Assembly: GCA_017417465.1 (NCBI GenBank)
Contig: JAFPZD010000095.1
Location: 1-64,000, forward strand
Direction: 5' to 3'
From: Prevotella sp.
GTDB taxonomy: Bacteria; Bacteroidota; Bacteroidia; Bacteroidales; Bacteroidaceae
Length of the DNA stretch: 64,000 bases
Shown in pieces: positions 37,751 through 46,517 of this stretch. Position 1 is the stretch's first letter. Each line of letters begins with the position of its first letter. A program made the position numbers and the translations under genes. The notes under the pieces are model-generated. The model searched no databases. It was not told the origin of the DNA and saw nothing but the letters and a program-made list of their open reading frames with translations.

Positions 37751-37834
37751 AAAGGTAAAAAAGTAAAAAGGTAAAAAAGTAAAAAGGTAAAAAAGTAAAA
37801 AGGTAAAAAAGTAAAAAGGTAAAAAAGTAAAAAG
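37751..37834 (+). repeat. Left array of S23 cassette 2 (octamer GTAAAAAR)
   Basis: About ten octamers alternating GTAAAAAG and GTAAAAAA, starting directly after the DUF4954 stop. The reverse complement forms the array at 38281-38318 on the other side of the S23 gene. Confidence 0.94.
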
Positions 37835-37889
37835 TGGATGAGTGAAAAGGTAAAAGAGCAGTAGATTAAAAAGGATATTGACAATTCTA

Positions 37890-38240
37890 ATGAGTGACAG
37901 TGTTATATATAAACTCAGTAAACTGTTTGCGTTGCGGATAATTAAACTGTATAATTACCTACGCGAAGAGCAACAGGAATATGTTATGTCGAAACAAATA
38001 TACAGAAGTGGGACAAGCATCGGTGCCAATATTGCTGAAAGTATATTTGCCCAAAGCGATGCCGACTACGTTAACAAGCTGAAAATATCCCTGAAAGAAG
38101 CCAGTGAAACCCGCTATTGGCTGGAGCTGCTTTTCGAAGCGGGTACTATTTCAGAGGAGGCATACGCCTCAATGCTCAATGATGTTAATACAATTATCGG
38201 TACAACAATAAACATTATAAACAAAAAGATGAATTCATGA
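37890..38240 (+). CDS. Four-helix-bundle protein, S23/IVP family (cassette 2)
   Basis: 116 residues from ATG 37890 (a TTG at 37878 is the alternative). YRSGTSIGANIAESIFAQS and LKISLKEASETRYWLELL match the S23 signature (NIAES at 47-51) but differ strongly from the copy at 35354. Its stop codon overlaps the ATG of the M16 peptidase gene. It is flanked by inverted octamer arrays, the right one lying inside the next gene. Confidence 0.87.
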   Translation: MSDSVIYKLSKLFALRIIKLYNYLREEQQEYVMSKQIYRSGTSIGANIAESIFAQSDADYVNKLKISLKEASETRYWLELLFEAGTISEEAYASMLNDVNTIIGTTINIINKKMNS

Positions 38241-41206
38241 AACAGAAAGAGTTTAATGTGAAACGGGTAAGAAACAATTATTTTTTACTTTTTTACCTTT
38301 TTACTTTTTTACTTTTAGTTGCTTCCTGTGGCGGCAAGTACAAGTATGAAACCGTAAAGGGCGACCAGACGAAGACGCGTATCTACACGCTGAAGAACGG
38401 TCTGAAGGTCTACCTCAGTGTGAACAAGGAAGAGCCTCGCATCCAGACGTTTATTGCCGTGCGTACTGGCTCGAAGAACGACCCCGCCGAGACCACCGGT
38501 CTGGCCCACTACCTGGAGCACCTGATGTTCAAGGGCACCGACAAGTTCGGCGTCACTGATGCGGCTGCCGAGGCACCACTGCTCGACCAGATTGAGCAGC
38601 AGTACGAGCACTACCGCACCCTCACCGATCCCGCCGAGCGCCGTCAGGCCTACGCCGTCATCGACTCGCTGAGCCAGGAGGCTGCCAAGTACTTCATCCC
38701 CAACGAGTACGACAAGCTGATGTCGGTCATCGGTGCTGAGGGCACCAACGCCTACACCTCCGAGGACGTCACCTGCTACACCGAGGACATCCCTTCGAAC
38801 GAGGTTGAGAACTGGGCGAAGATCCAGTCGGACCGCTTCCAGAACATGGTCATCCGTGGCTTCCACACCGAGCTGGAGGCCGTCTACGAGGAGTACAACA
38901 TCCACCTGACCAGCGACATCGACAAGGTGTTTGTTGCCCTCTCTGCCAAGCTGTTCCCCACGCACCCCTACGGCACGCAGACCACCATCGGTACCCAGGA
39001 GCACCTGAAGAACCCCTCGATCACCAACATCAAGAACTACTTCCGCAAGTGGTATGTGCCTAACAACGTGGCCATCTGCATGTCGGGCGACATGAACCCC
39101 GACGAGGTCATCGCCACCATCGACAAGTACTTCGGCGCTTGGCAGCCCGCCCTCGACGAGCAGGGCAACCAGCTGGCTTCCGTGCCACAGCCCACGTTCC
39201 CCGAGCAGCCTGAGATTACCGCGCCCATCGACACCACCGTCGTTGGCCTCGAGGCTGAAAACCTGTGGATGGGCTGGCGCTTCGACAGCGGCAACTCCTT
39301 GCAGATCGACACCCTGCAGGTCATCGAGTCGATGCTGAGCAACGGCACCGCCGGCCTGCTCGACCTCGACATCAACCAGCAGATGAAGATGCTGAGCTCC
39401 ATGGGCGGCGTCATGCCCCAGATGGACTATTCGCTGTTCCTCATGTCGGGTACACCACGCGAGGGACAGAGCCTCGACGAGGTGCGCACGCTGCTGCTCG
39501 CCGAGCTCGACAAACTGAAGAATGGCGACTTCAGCGACGACCTGCTGCCATCGGTCATCAACAACATGAAGCTGCACTACTACAACCAGCTCGAGAGCAA
39601 CGAGAGCCGCGCCAGCATGTTTGTCACCGCCTTCATCAACGACACACCCTGGCAGCAGGAGGTCACCGCACTCGACCGCATCGAGAAAATCACGAAGGAC
39701 GAGATTGTGGCCTTTGCCAACCGCCACTTCAACGACAACTACGTGACCGTCTTCAAGCGGCAGGGCGTCGACACCACGCAGAAGAAGATCGACAAGCCGC
39801 AGATTACGCCCATCCCCACCAACCGCGACCTTGTCAGCGACTTCGTCAAGGCTATTCAGGAGACCGAGGTGAAGCCTATCGAGCCGCGCTTCGTCGACTT
39901 CAAGAAGGACCTCGCCTTCGGCACCATCGGCGCCAATGCCCAGCTGCCCTACATCTACGTCAAGAACCAGGAGAACGGGCGCTTCCAGATGGCCCTGCGC
40001 TACGACTTCGGTGAGGAGAGCGACGTGCGCTACACCTATGCCGCCGACTATCTCGACTACCTCGGCACCGACTCACTCACGCCCGAGCAGCTCAAGCAGC
40101 AGTTCTACAAGCTCGCCTGCTCCTACTCCGTCGTCGTCATGCCGCGCAGCATCTCAGTCACCCTCAATGGCCTGGGCGAGAACATGCCACAGGCACTCGC
40201 ACTGCTCGACAACCTGCTGCAGAACGCTAAGGTCGACACCATGGCTTGGATGCAGTACTGCGCACTCACGGCCAAGCAGCGTGCCGACAGCAAGGCCGAC
40301 CAGCGCACCAACTTCAACTACCTCTACAACTACGGTCTCTACGGCCCTTACAATCCCTACCGCAACCAGCTGAGCGATGCTGAGCTCGCACAGACCAATC
40401 CCCAGGACCTGCTCGACCTGCTGAAAGGCCTTGCCCAGTATGAGCATACCATCCTCTATTACGGCCCGATGAGTGAGCGTGAGCTGGCCGACGCCATCAC
40501 CAAGGCGCATAAGGTCGGCGCAGAGCTGCAGAAAGCACCCGAGGGACGCAACTACGTCCTGCAGGAAACGCCTGAGAACGAGGTGCTGCTGGCTCCCTTC
40601 GATGCCAAGAACATCTACATGCGCATGATCCACAACGAGCAGCGCCCGTGGAATGCCGACGAGGCACCGCTCCACGCCCTCTTCAACGAGTACTTCGGTG
40701 GCGGCATGAACACCATCGTCTTCCAGGAGCTGCGCGAGGCCCGTGGCCTGGCCTACAACGCCTTTGCTGCCTACGTCGACCCGCAGTACAAGGACCAGCC
40801 CGAGTACTTCTTCACGCACATCATCACCCAGAACGACAAGATGATGGACTGCGTGCGCCAGTTCCACGTCATCCTCGACACCATCCCGCAGAGCGAGAAC
40901 GCCTTCAACATTGCCAAGGAGGCACTCACCAAGCGCCTCGCAAGCCAGCGTAACACCAAGTTCGGGCTTATCAACTCCTGGCTCGTCGCTCAGCAGCGTG
41001 GCATCGACTACGACATCAACGAGCGCATCTACAACGCGTTGCCGCACCTTACGCTCAAGGACATCGTCGACTTCGAGCAGCAGCTCATGGCGCACAAGGC
41101 CTATCGCTACGTCATCCTCGGCGACGAGCGCGACCTCGACCTGGCCGCCCTCCAGCAGTACGGCCCCATCAAGCGTCTCTCCACGCAGGAGATATTTGGC
41201 TATTGA
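38237..41206 (+). CDS. M16 family zinc metallopeptidase lipoprotein
   Basis: 989 residues. Inverse zincin motif HYLEH at 91-95 in TGLAHYLEHLMFKG, with Glu94 as catalytic residue and His91/His95 as ligands; the third ligand lies in ELEAVYEEYN. A second M16-like half follows, as in the pitrilysin/insulinase type. It is predicted to be a periplasmic or surface lipoprotein (LLLVASCGG). The hydrophobic core of the signal peptide, YFLLFYLFTFLLL, is encoded by the octamer array TTTTTTAC. The start codon overlaps the stop of the S23 gene, so the first ~28 residues appear to come from the S23 cassette. Confidence 0.92.
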   Translation: MKQKEFNVKRVRNNYFLLFYLFTFLLLVASCGGKYKYETVKGDQTKTRIYTLKNGLKVYLSVNKEEPRIQTFIAVRTGSKNDPAETTGLAHYLEHLMFKGTDKFGVTDAAAEAPLLDQIEQQYEHYRTLTDPAERRQAYAVIDSLSQEAAKYFIPNEYDKLMSVIGAEGTNAYTSEDVTCYTEDIPSNEVENWAKIQSDRFQNMVIRGFHTELEAVYEEYNIHLTSDIDKVFVALSAKLFPTHPYGTQTTIGTQEHLKNPSITNIKNYFRKWYVPNNVAICMSGDMNPDEVIATIDKYFGAWQPALDEQGNQLASVPQPTFPEQPEITAPIDTTVVGLEAENLWMGWRFDSGNSLQIDTLQVIESMLSNGTAGLLDLDINQQMKMLSSMGGVMPQMDYSLFLMSGTPREGQSLDEVRTLLLAELDKLKNGDFSDDLLPSVINNMKLHYYNQLESNESRASMFVTAFINDTPWQQEVTALDRIEKITKDEIVAFANRHFNDNYVTVFKRQGVDTTQKKIDKPQITPIPTNRDLVSDFVKAIQETEVKPIEPRFVDFKKDLAFGTIGANAQLPYIYVKNQENGRFQMALRYDFGEESDVRYTYAADYLDYLGTDSLTPEQLKQQFYKLACSYSVVVMPRSISVTLNGLGENMPQALALLDNLLQNAKVDTMAWMQYCALTAKQRADSKADQRTNFNYLYNYGLYGPYNPYRNQLSDAELAQTNPQDLLDLLKGLAQYEHTILYYGPMSERELADAITKAHKVGAELQKAPEGRNYVLQETPENEVLLAPFDAKNIYMRMIHNEQRPWNADEAPLHALFNEYFGGGMNTIVFQELREARGLAYNAFAAYVDPQYKDQPEYFFTHIITQNDKMMDCVRQFHVILDTIPQSENAFNIAKEALTKRLASQRNTKFGLINSWLVAQQRGIDYDINERIYNALPHLTLKDIVDFEQQLMAHKAYRYVILGDERDLDLAALQQYGPIKRLSTQEIFGY
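38281..38318 (+). repeat. Right array of S23 cassette 2, inside a signal peptide
   Basis: TTTTTTAC, TTTTTTAC, CTTTTTAC, TTTTTTAC, TTTTAG: the inverted counterpart of the GTAAAAAR array, read in frame as the h-region of the M16 lipoprotein signal. Confidence 0.92.
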
Positions 41207-41238
41207 GGTAGAAGTTAAAAATACCTTGGTATTGTTTT

Positions 41239-41342
41239 GAAAGAAATCAGCAACAATTAGAAAGAATAATATCCAACAATGAGAAATAATATTTCTTCTA
41301 ATTTCTGGATGTAATTCTTTCTAATTGTTGCCTATTTCTTTC
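41239..41342. repeat. Large inverted repeat (37-bp arms)
   Basis: Arms 41239-41275 and 41306-41342 pair almost completely (blocks GAAAGAAAT, CAACAATTAGAAAGAAT and ATCCA). It may be a transcription stop after the M16 gene or a small non-autonomous element. Confidence 0.8.
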
Positions 41343-41398
41343 ATTGAACATCGCACCAAGTTATTTTTTAAGTAGATGAACACAATTTTTTTATAAAA

Positions 41399-41468
41399 AA
41401 CAACGAATTAAACGAATTAAACGAATTACAATGCGCAACAATTCGTTTAATTCGTCAAATTCGTTGTT
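41399..41468. repeat. Second inverted repeat (29-bp arms) built on ACGAATTAA
   Basis: Arms 41399-41427 and 41440-41468 differ at two positions. The left arm itself is a tandem repeat of the nonamer ACGAATTAA. It lies 69 bp before the GH31 gene. Apart from this and the hairpin at 41239, the 41207-41536 gap shows no gene. Confidence 0.85.
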
Positions 41469-41536
41469 GGAAAAAGGATAATTTGTATAAACTAAATTTG
41501 AATAGTTACTTATCATAACTGAATCCACTAACCTGT

Positions 41537-44440
41537 ATGAAACACTCCTTCTTCCTACTCCTGGCAGCGAGTTTGCTTGCAGCTTGCACCTCAGCTCCCG
41601 TAGAGCGTACGGACCGCGGCGTCATCGTGCGCCTCGCTCCTGAGTCCACGAACCAGACGCGCCAGGTGCGTGTCGAGGTGCTCGGCGAGAAACTCATCCA
41701 CGTCTCTGCCACGCCCGAGAAAAGCTTCTCCTCGAAGCAGAGCCTCGTCGTGCTGCCCGTCAGCGCGACGACAGCCTTCACCGTTGACGAGCGCGACGAC
41801 TCGGTGCTGGTGCGTACCGCAAAGGTGACGGCGGCTGTGAGCCGTCAGACCGGCGAGGTGCGGTTCCACGATGCCGCCGGCCAGCTCATCCTCGCTGAGG
41901 ACAGCGCCGGACGCTCGTTCGCTCCCATCGAGGTGGAGGGCACCCGTGCCTACAGCGTGCGCCAGGTGTTCCAGTCGGCTGCCGATGACGAGGGCTACTA
42001 TGGCCTGGGTCAGCATCAGGCCGACGAGTTCAACTACAAGGGCAAGAACGAGGAGCTGTTTCAGTACAACACGAAGGTGTCCGTGCCGTTCATCGTCTCG
42101 ACACGGGGCTATGGCATCCTGTGGGACAGCTATTCCCTGTGCCGTTTCGGCCATCCCGACGCCTACGTTCAGTTAGGCGACGTGTTCCGTCTCTACGACA
42201 AAGAGGGTAGGGAAGGGGCCCTGACGGGTACCTACCAGCCCGCCGACAACACGAAGGAGCCGCTGGTGCGGCGCGAGGACTCGCTCTACTTCGAGCACTA
42301 CGACCGTGCCACCAACTTCGCAACCGTCGTCAACCTGCCCGACTTCCCCTTTGCGGGGAGCCACGTCAGCTACGAGGGCGCCATCGAGCCGAAGCAGGAC
42401 GGACAGTACCACTTCATACTCTACTATGCTGGCTACATGAAGGTGTGGCTCGGCGGACAACTGGTGGTGCCCGAGCGCTGGCGTGCCGCATGGAACCCCA
42501 ACAGCTATAAGTTCACGGCCGACCTGAAGGCTGGCGAGCGCGTGCCCCTGAAGATCGAGTGGCTGCCCGATGGCGGCACCTCGTTCTGTGGGCTGCGCGT
42601 GCTCACGCCAAGGTCTGCAGATGAGTGTCGGAAGATGTCGTGGTGGAGCGAGATGCAGCCGCAGCTGGACTACTACTTCGTCGCTGGCGACTCGATGGAC
42701 GAGGTTGTCAGTGGCTACCGCACGCTCACGGGCAAGGCACCCATCATGCCGAAGTGGGCCATGGGCTTCTGGCAGAGCCGCGAGCGCTACAAGACGCAGG
42801 ACGAGCTGCTGGCTACGCTCGGCGAGTTCCGCCAGCGCAACATCCCCATCGACAACATCGTGCTCGACTGGTTCTATTGGCCTGAGACACAGTGGGGAAG
42901 CCATGAGTTCGACGCTGACCGCTTCCCCAGCCCCAAGGCGATGGTCGACAGCGTCCACAAGCTGAATGCGCACCTGATGATTTCCGTGTGGCCGAAGTTC
43001 TATGCCGCCACCGAGCACTTCAAGGAGTTCGATGCAAAGGGATGGATGTACCGCCAGGCCGTCGTCGACAGCATCCGCGACTGGGTGGGACCGGGCTACG
43101 TCGGCTCGTTCTACGATGCCTATAGTGCCGACGCCCGCCAGCTCTTCTGGAACCAGATTGCCGAGCACCTCTACCCGCTGGGCATCGATGCCTGGTGGAT
43201 GGACGCCAGCGAGCCTAACGTGAAGGACTGCACCGACCTGGAGTACCGCAAGATGCTGTGTGGACCGACGGCGCTCGGACCGTCAACGCAGTATTTCAAC
43301 ACTTACGCCCTGATGAACGCTCAGGCCATCTACGAGGGGCAGCGCACTACGCAACCTGAAGGTGAGGCGCGCGTGTTCCTGCTGACGCGCTCGGGCTTCG
43401 CTGGCCTGCAGCGCTATTCCACGGCAACATGGAGTGGCGACATAGGCACCCGCTGGGAGGATATGAAGGCGCAGATCTCGGCCGGCCTGAACTTCGCCGT
43501 CAGCGGCATTCCCTACTGGACGATGGACATTGGCGGCTTCTCGGTCGAGGGGCGCTACTATGGTGCGCAGGAGGCCTACAACCGCACGGGGCAGGAGAAT
43601 GCCGACCTGCGGGAGTGGCGCGAGCTGCAGGCACGCTGGTATCAGTTTGGAGCCTTCTGCCCGCTCTACCGTGCCCACGGTCAGTATCCCTTCCGCGAAG
43701 TCTTTAACATCGCGCCTGAGCAGCATCCCGCCTACCAGTCGATTGTCTACTACACCAAGCTGCGCTACCGCCTGATGCCTTACATCTACTCGCTGGCTGG
43801 CATGACATGGACCGACGACTACACCATCATGCGACCGCTGGTGATGGACTTCACCGCCGACCATCAGGTCTACGACATCGGCGACCAGTTCATGTTCGGA
43901 CCCGCGCTGATGGTGTCGCCCGTCTATGTCTACGGTGCGCGCAACCGTGAGGTCTATTTCCCTGCCGACAGCGGCTGGTACGACTTCTACACGGGCCGTT
44001 ATGTTCCCGGAGGCCAGCGCCTCTCCGTCGCTGCTCCCTACGAGCGCCTACCGCTCTATGTGCGCGAGGGAAGCATCCTCCCCGTAGGCCCCGACATGCA
44101 GTACAGCAACGAGAAGCCGGCGTCAGAGCTGACCCTTTATGTCTACACGGGTCGCAACGCTCACTTCACGCTCTACGAGGACGAGGGCACCAACTACAAT
44201 TACGAGCGCGGCCAGTATGCCACCATCCCCATGACCTACGACGAGCAGCAGGGCACCCTCACCATCGGCGCTCGCAACGGCTCCTTCCCCGGCATGCTGC
44301 AAACACGCACCTTCAACGTCATCTTCGTCGGTAAGCGCAACCCCGTCCCCTTCGCTTCGGACGCCGCCGCCACTGGTGCCGCCTCGTCTACCGTTGTCAC
44401 CTACGACGGCAGCCCCCTCACCGTTTCGGCAAAAGAGTAG
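41537..44440 (+). CDS. GH31 enzyme with PA14 insertion, alpha-xylosidase-like lipoprotein
   Basis: 967 residues, lipoprotein signal MKHSFFLLLAASLLAAC. A PA14-like domain (~274-358; GAIEPKQDGQYHFILYYAGY, then FTADLKAGERVPLKIEW) interrupts the N-terminal part, as in several alpha-xylosidases that act on xyloglucan. Asp556 in WWMDASEPNV is the nucleophile and Asp635 in TWSGDIGTRW the acid/base. Alpha-xylosidase is the best guess; alpha-glucosidase remains possible. It is not clearly part of the mannan locus. Confidence 0.88.
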   Translation: MKHSFFLLLAASLLAACTSAPVERTDRGVIVRLAPESTNQTRQVRVEVLGEKLIHVSATPEKSFSSKQSLVVLPVSATTAFTVDERDDSVLVRTAKVTAAVSRQTGEVRFHDAAGQLILAEDSAGRSFAPIEVEGTRAYSVRQVFQSAADDEGYYGLGQHQADEFNYKGKNEELFQYNTKVSVPFIVSTRGYGILWDSYSLCRFGHPDAYVQLGDVFRLYDKEGREGALTGTYQPADNTKEPLVRREDSLYFEHYDRATNFATVVNLPDFPFAGSHVSYEGAIEPKQDGQYHFILYYAGYMKVWLGGQLVVPERWRAAWNPNSYKFTADLKAGERVPLKIEWLPDGGTSFCGLRVLTPRSADECRKMSWWSEMQPQLDYYFVAGDSMDEVVSGYRTLTGKAPIMPKWAMGFWQSRERYKTQDELLATLGEFRQRNIPIDNIVLDWFYWPETQWGSHEFDADRFPSPKAMVDSVHKLNAHLMISVWPKFYAATEHFKEFDAKGWMYRQAVVDSIRDWVGPGYVGSFYDAYSADARQLFWNQIAEHLYPLGIDAWWMDASEPNVKDCTDLEYRKMLCGPTALGPSTQYFNTYALMNAQAIYEGQRTTQPEGEARVFLLTRSGFAGLQRYSTATWSGDIGTRWEDMKAQISAGLNFAVSGIPYWTMDIGGFSVEGRYYGAQEAYNRTGQENADLREWRELQARWYQFGAFCPLYRAHGQYPFREVFNIAPEQHPAYQSIVYYTKLRYRLMPYIYSLAGMTWTDDYTIMRPLVMDFTADHQVYDIGDQFMFGPALMVSPVYVYGARNREVYFPADSGWYDFYTGRYVPGGQRLSVAAPYERLPLYVREGSILPVGPDMQYSNEKPASELTLYVYTGRNAHFTLYEDEGTNYNYERGQYATIPMTYDEQQGTLTIGARNGSFPGMLQTRTFNVIFVGKRNPVPFASDAAATGAASSTVVTYDGSPLTVSAKE

Positions 44441-44463
44441 ACACTGGGGGCCACACTGCCCCG

Positions 44464-44600
44464 AATGTCCATAAAAGACCTCCCCTAACCCCTCCTGTAG
44501 GAGGGGGATAAGTTACCATATCCGCCGCAGGTCTACCTTCTCCGCCGCAGGTCTAACCAACACCCCCTCCCTTGGGGAGGGGGTTGGGGGGTGGGTTTTG
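44464..44600. repeat. GC-rich palindromic and direct repeats between convergent genes
   Basis: ACCCCTCCTGTAGGAGGGG and CCCCCTCCCTTGGGGAGGGG are hairpins. Between them TCCGCCGCAGGTCTA occurs twice. The stretch separates GH31 (+) from ino1 (-) and could serve as a two-way terminator. Confidence 0.65.
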
Positions 44601-44616
44601 GTAGGGGGCTGGCTTT

Positions 44617-45975
44617 TCAATCCACCTCCTCGTCGGCCTCGTACCCTCCCATCTCTCTGATGGCGTTCTTCAGCATCGTGTACTGCTGGTACAGGTTGTT
44701 CACCGGCTCCTCGCCCTGCACATAGTCGTGCATGGGCGACTTCAGGAAGAACGACAGGAACCGCTGCGTGCCCCATCGTCCTGCGCGTGCGGCAAGGTCG
44801 CTCAGCAGGCACAGGTCGAGGCACAGCGGAGCAGCGAGGATGCTGTCGCGGCAGAGGAAGTTGATCTTGATCTGCATCGGATAGCCCATCCATCCGAAGA
44901 TATCGATGTTGTCCCAGCCCTCCTTGTTGTCGTTGCGCGGCGGGTAGTAGTTGATGCGCACCTTATGGTAGTACTGCGTGTCCTCGTCGTTGCCGTGGCC
45001 GTAGAGGTCGGGTTGCACCTCGGGCTTCAGGATGGTCTCAAGCGTCGACAGCTTCGACACCTCCTTCGTGCGGAAGTTAGCCGGCTCGTCGAGCACCATG
45101 CCGTCGCGGTTGCCCAGGATGTTCGTCGAGAACCAGCCGCTCAGACCCAGGCAGCGCACGCCGATGATGGGTGCGAAGCCCGACTTCACCAGCGTCTGAC
45201 CCGTTTTGAAGTCCTTGCCCGCGATGGGCATCTGCGTCTTCTCGGCCAGCTCCCACATGGCGGGGATGTCGACCGTCGTGTTCGGCGCACCCATGATGAA
45301 CGGCGCACCCTCCTGAAGCGCCGCGTAGGCGTAGCACATCGACGGCGCGATGTGCTCACGGTCGTCAGCCTTCAACGCCTGCTCCAGAGCCGCCAGCGTG
45401 TAGTGCACCTGCTTGTCCACGGGCACATAGATCTCGGTCGATGCCGCCCACAGCACCACGATGCGGCTGCAGCCGTGGGCCTGCTTGAACTGGCGGATGT
45501 CCTCGCGCAGCATCTCGACCATCTCCCACCGCGTGGGCAGCGCGCATTGCCCGTCGACCACCGTGCACTTCACGTTGTCACCATCCAGGCGCTTGGCATA
45601 GTTCTTATCGAAGGCGGCCTTCATCGGCACAATCTTCTCCAGCTCATCGCGCACGGGCTCGATGTCCTTCTCCTTCAGCACCTCGGCATACATCGCAGCC
45701 TGATAGGCGTTCTGGGGGTACACGTCCCAGCAGCCGAAGACAATGTCGTTCAGGTCGGCAAGGGGCACGATGTCCTTGTACGCCAGGTACTGCTTGTCAG
45801 CGCCCTTCCCGATGCGGATCTTGTCGTACTGCGTCATCGACCCCACGGGCTTGGCCAGCCCCTTGCGCGTCATCAGCACGCCAGTCATAAAGGTTGTTGC
45901 CACGGCGCCGTTGCCGACGACGAGGATTCCCAGCTTGCCCTCTGCGGGCTTGACGATGTTCTTTTTCTGTTCCAT
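44617..45975 (-). CDS. ino1: Inositol-3-phosphate synthase
   Basis: 452 residues. Converts glucose 6-phosphate to inositol 3-phosphate with NAD, the first step to inositol lipids in Bacteroidota. The dinucleotide-binding GILVVGNGAVATTFMTGVL near the N-terminus, VVLWAASTEIYVP, GAPNTTVDIPAMWELAE, GKDFKTGQTLVKS and the C-terminal NFLCRDSILAAPLCLDL are characteristic. Cytoplasmic. A -7-like element lies about 65 bp upstream on the minus strand. Confidence 0.93.
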   Translation of the reverse strand: MEQKKNIVKPAEGKLGILVVGNGAVATTFMTGVLMTRKGLAKPVGSMTQYDKIRIGKGADKQYLAYKDIVPLADLNDIVFGCWDVYPQNAYQAAMYAEVLKEKDIEPVRDELEKIVPMKAAFDKNYAKRLDGDNVKCTVVDGQCALPTRWEMVEMLREDIRQFKQAHGCSRIVVLWAASTEIYVPVDKQVHYTLAALEQALKADDREHIAPSMCYAYAALQEGAPFIMGAPNTTVDIPAMWELAEKTQMPIAGKDFKTGQTLVKSGFAPIIGVRCLGLSGWFSTNILGNRDGMVLDEPANFRTKEVSKLSTLETILKPEVQPDLYGHGNDEDTQYYHKVRINYYPPRNDNKEGWDNIDIFGWMGYPMQIKINFLCRDSILAAPLCLDLCLLSDLAARAGRWGTQRFLSFFLKSPMHDYVQGEEPVNNLYQQYTMLKNAIREMGGYEADEEVD

Positions 45976-46037
45976 GTTTTGCTGTCGTTTAGTTTATGAT
46001 AAGTTGTGACTATGTCCATCCCTCTCGGAATCGGCGA

Positions 46038-46045
46038 CAAAGTTA
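46038..46045 (-). promoter_or_regulatory. Likely -7 element TAACTTTG for ino1
   Basis: Read on the minus strand this is TAACTTTG, 62 bp before the ino1 ATG. The -33 position has only a TTTC-like match. Confidence 0.5.
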
Positions 46046-46092
46046 CTCATTTTCGTGGAACTAACGAAAGCTTTTCCATTTTTTAACCTCTC

Positions 46093-46205
46093 CACTCGCT
46101 CCGCCTCGCCCTGCGCTTGCCTCTCCTCTCCCTGCGCTTGCCCCGCCTCGCCCTGCGCTTGCCTCTCCTCGCCCTCCACTTGCCTCTCCTCCCCCTCCAC
46201 TTGCG
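46093..46205. repeat. ~21-bp tandem repeat (CTCGCCCTGCGCTTGCCTCTC)
   Basis: About five imperfect copies of a unit CTCGCCCTGCGCTTGCC. On the minus strand it has no stop and would read as a seven-residue repeat of EGEERQ(A/V)Q type, but no gene context supports translation. It is the main content of the 45976-46517 gap together with the terminator and the ACCGTG array. Confidence 0.85.
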
Positions 46206-46293
46206 GTATGCACTTGTATCGTTCTGTATGCCGCGTTGTTAACGCGGCCCCGCCTCCTTCCCCATCCCTATTTGTCCCTGTAGTCTTTACTCC

Positions 46294-46335
46294 CCACAAA
46301 AAAGGGGACGTGTATCTCACACATCCCCTTTCTCA
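46294..46335 (-). terminator. Rho-independent terminator of the HU-like gene
   Basis: On the minus strand GGGGATGTGTGAGATACACG-TCCCC forms a stem of about 10 bp with one mismatch, followed by TTTTTT. It lies downstream of the HU-like gene and upstream of ino1. Confidence 0.75.
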
Positions 46336-46360
46336 CGCGGCACCAAAATCCTCACGTTTC

Positions 46361-46509
46361 ACCGTGTTCAACCGTGTAGAACCGTGGCTCATCTTTCATC
46401 TTTCATTTTTCATCTTTAATCTTAATTAAGACCGTGTTCAACCGTGTAGAACCGTGGCTCATCTTTCATCTTAATTAAGACCGTGTTCAAACCGTGTAGA
46501 ACCGTGGCT
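46361..46509. repeat. Three ~29-bp repeats of ACCGTGNNNN decamers mixed with TTCATCT heptamers
   Basis: Copies at 46361-46389, 46431-46459 and 46480-46509 each hold three decamers starting ACCGTG. Between them lie TTCATCT/TTCATTT heptamers, the reverse complement of the array at 1192-1245. Confidence 0.9.
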
Positions 46510-46517
46510 TCACCCCC

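Noticed and set aside
35354-38240. Diversity-generating retroelement with Avd-like proteins
   Set aside because: No reverse transcriptase or template/variable repeat pair is visible; the proteins fit general S23 family members.
46093-46320. Minus-strand frame with a repeated EGEERQ-type peptide
   Set aside because: It consists almost only of the tandem repeat, crosses the terminator and has no family resemblance or start context.
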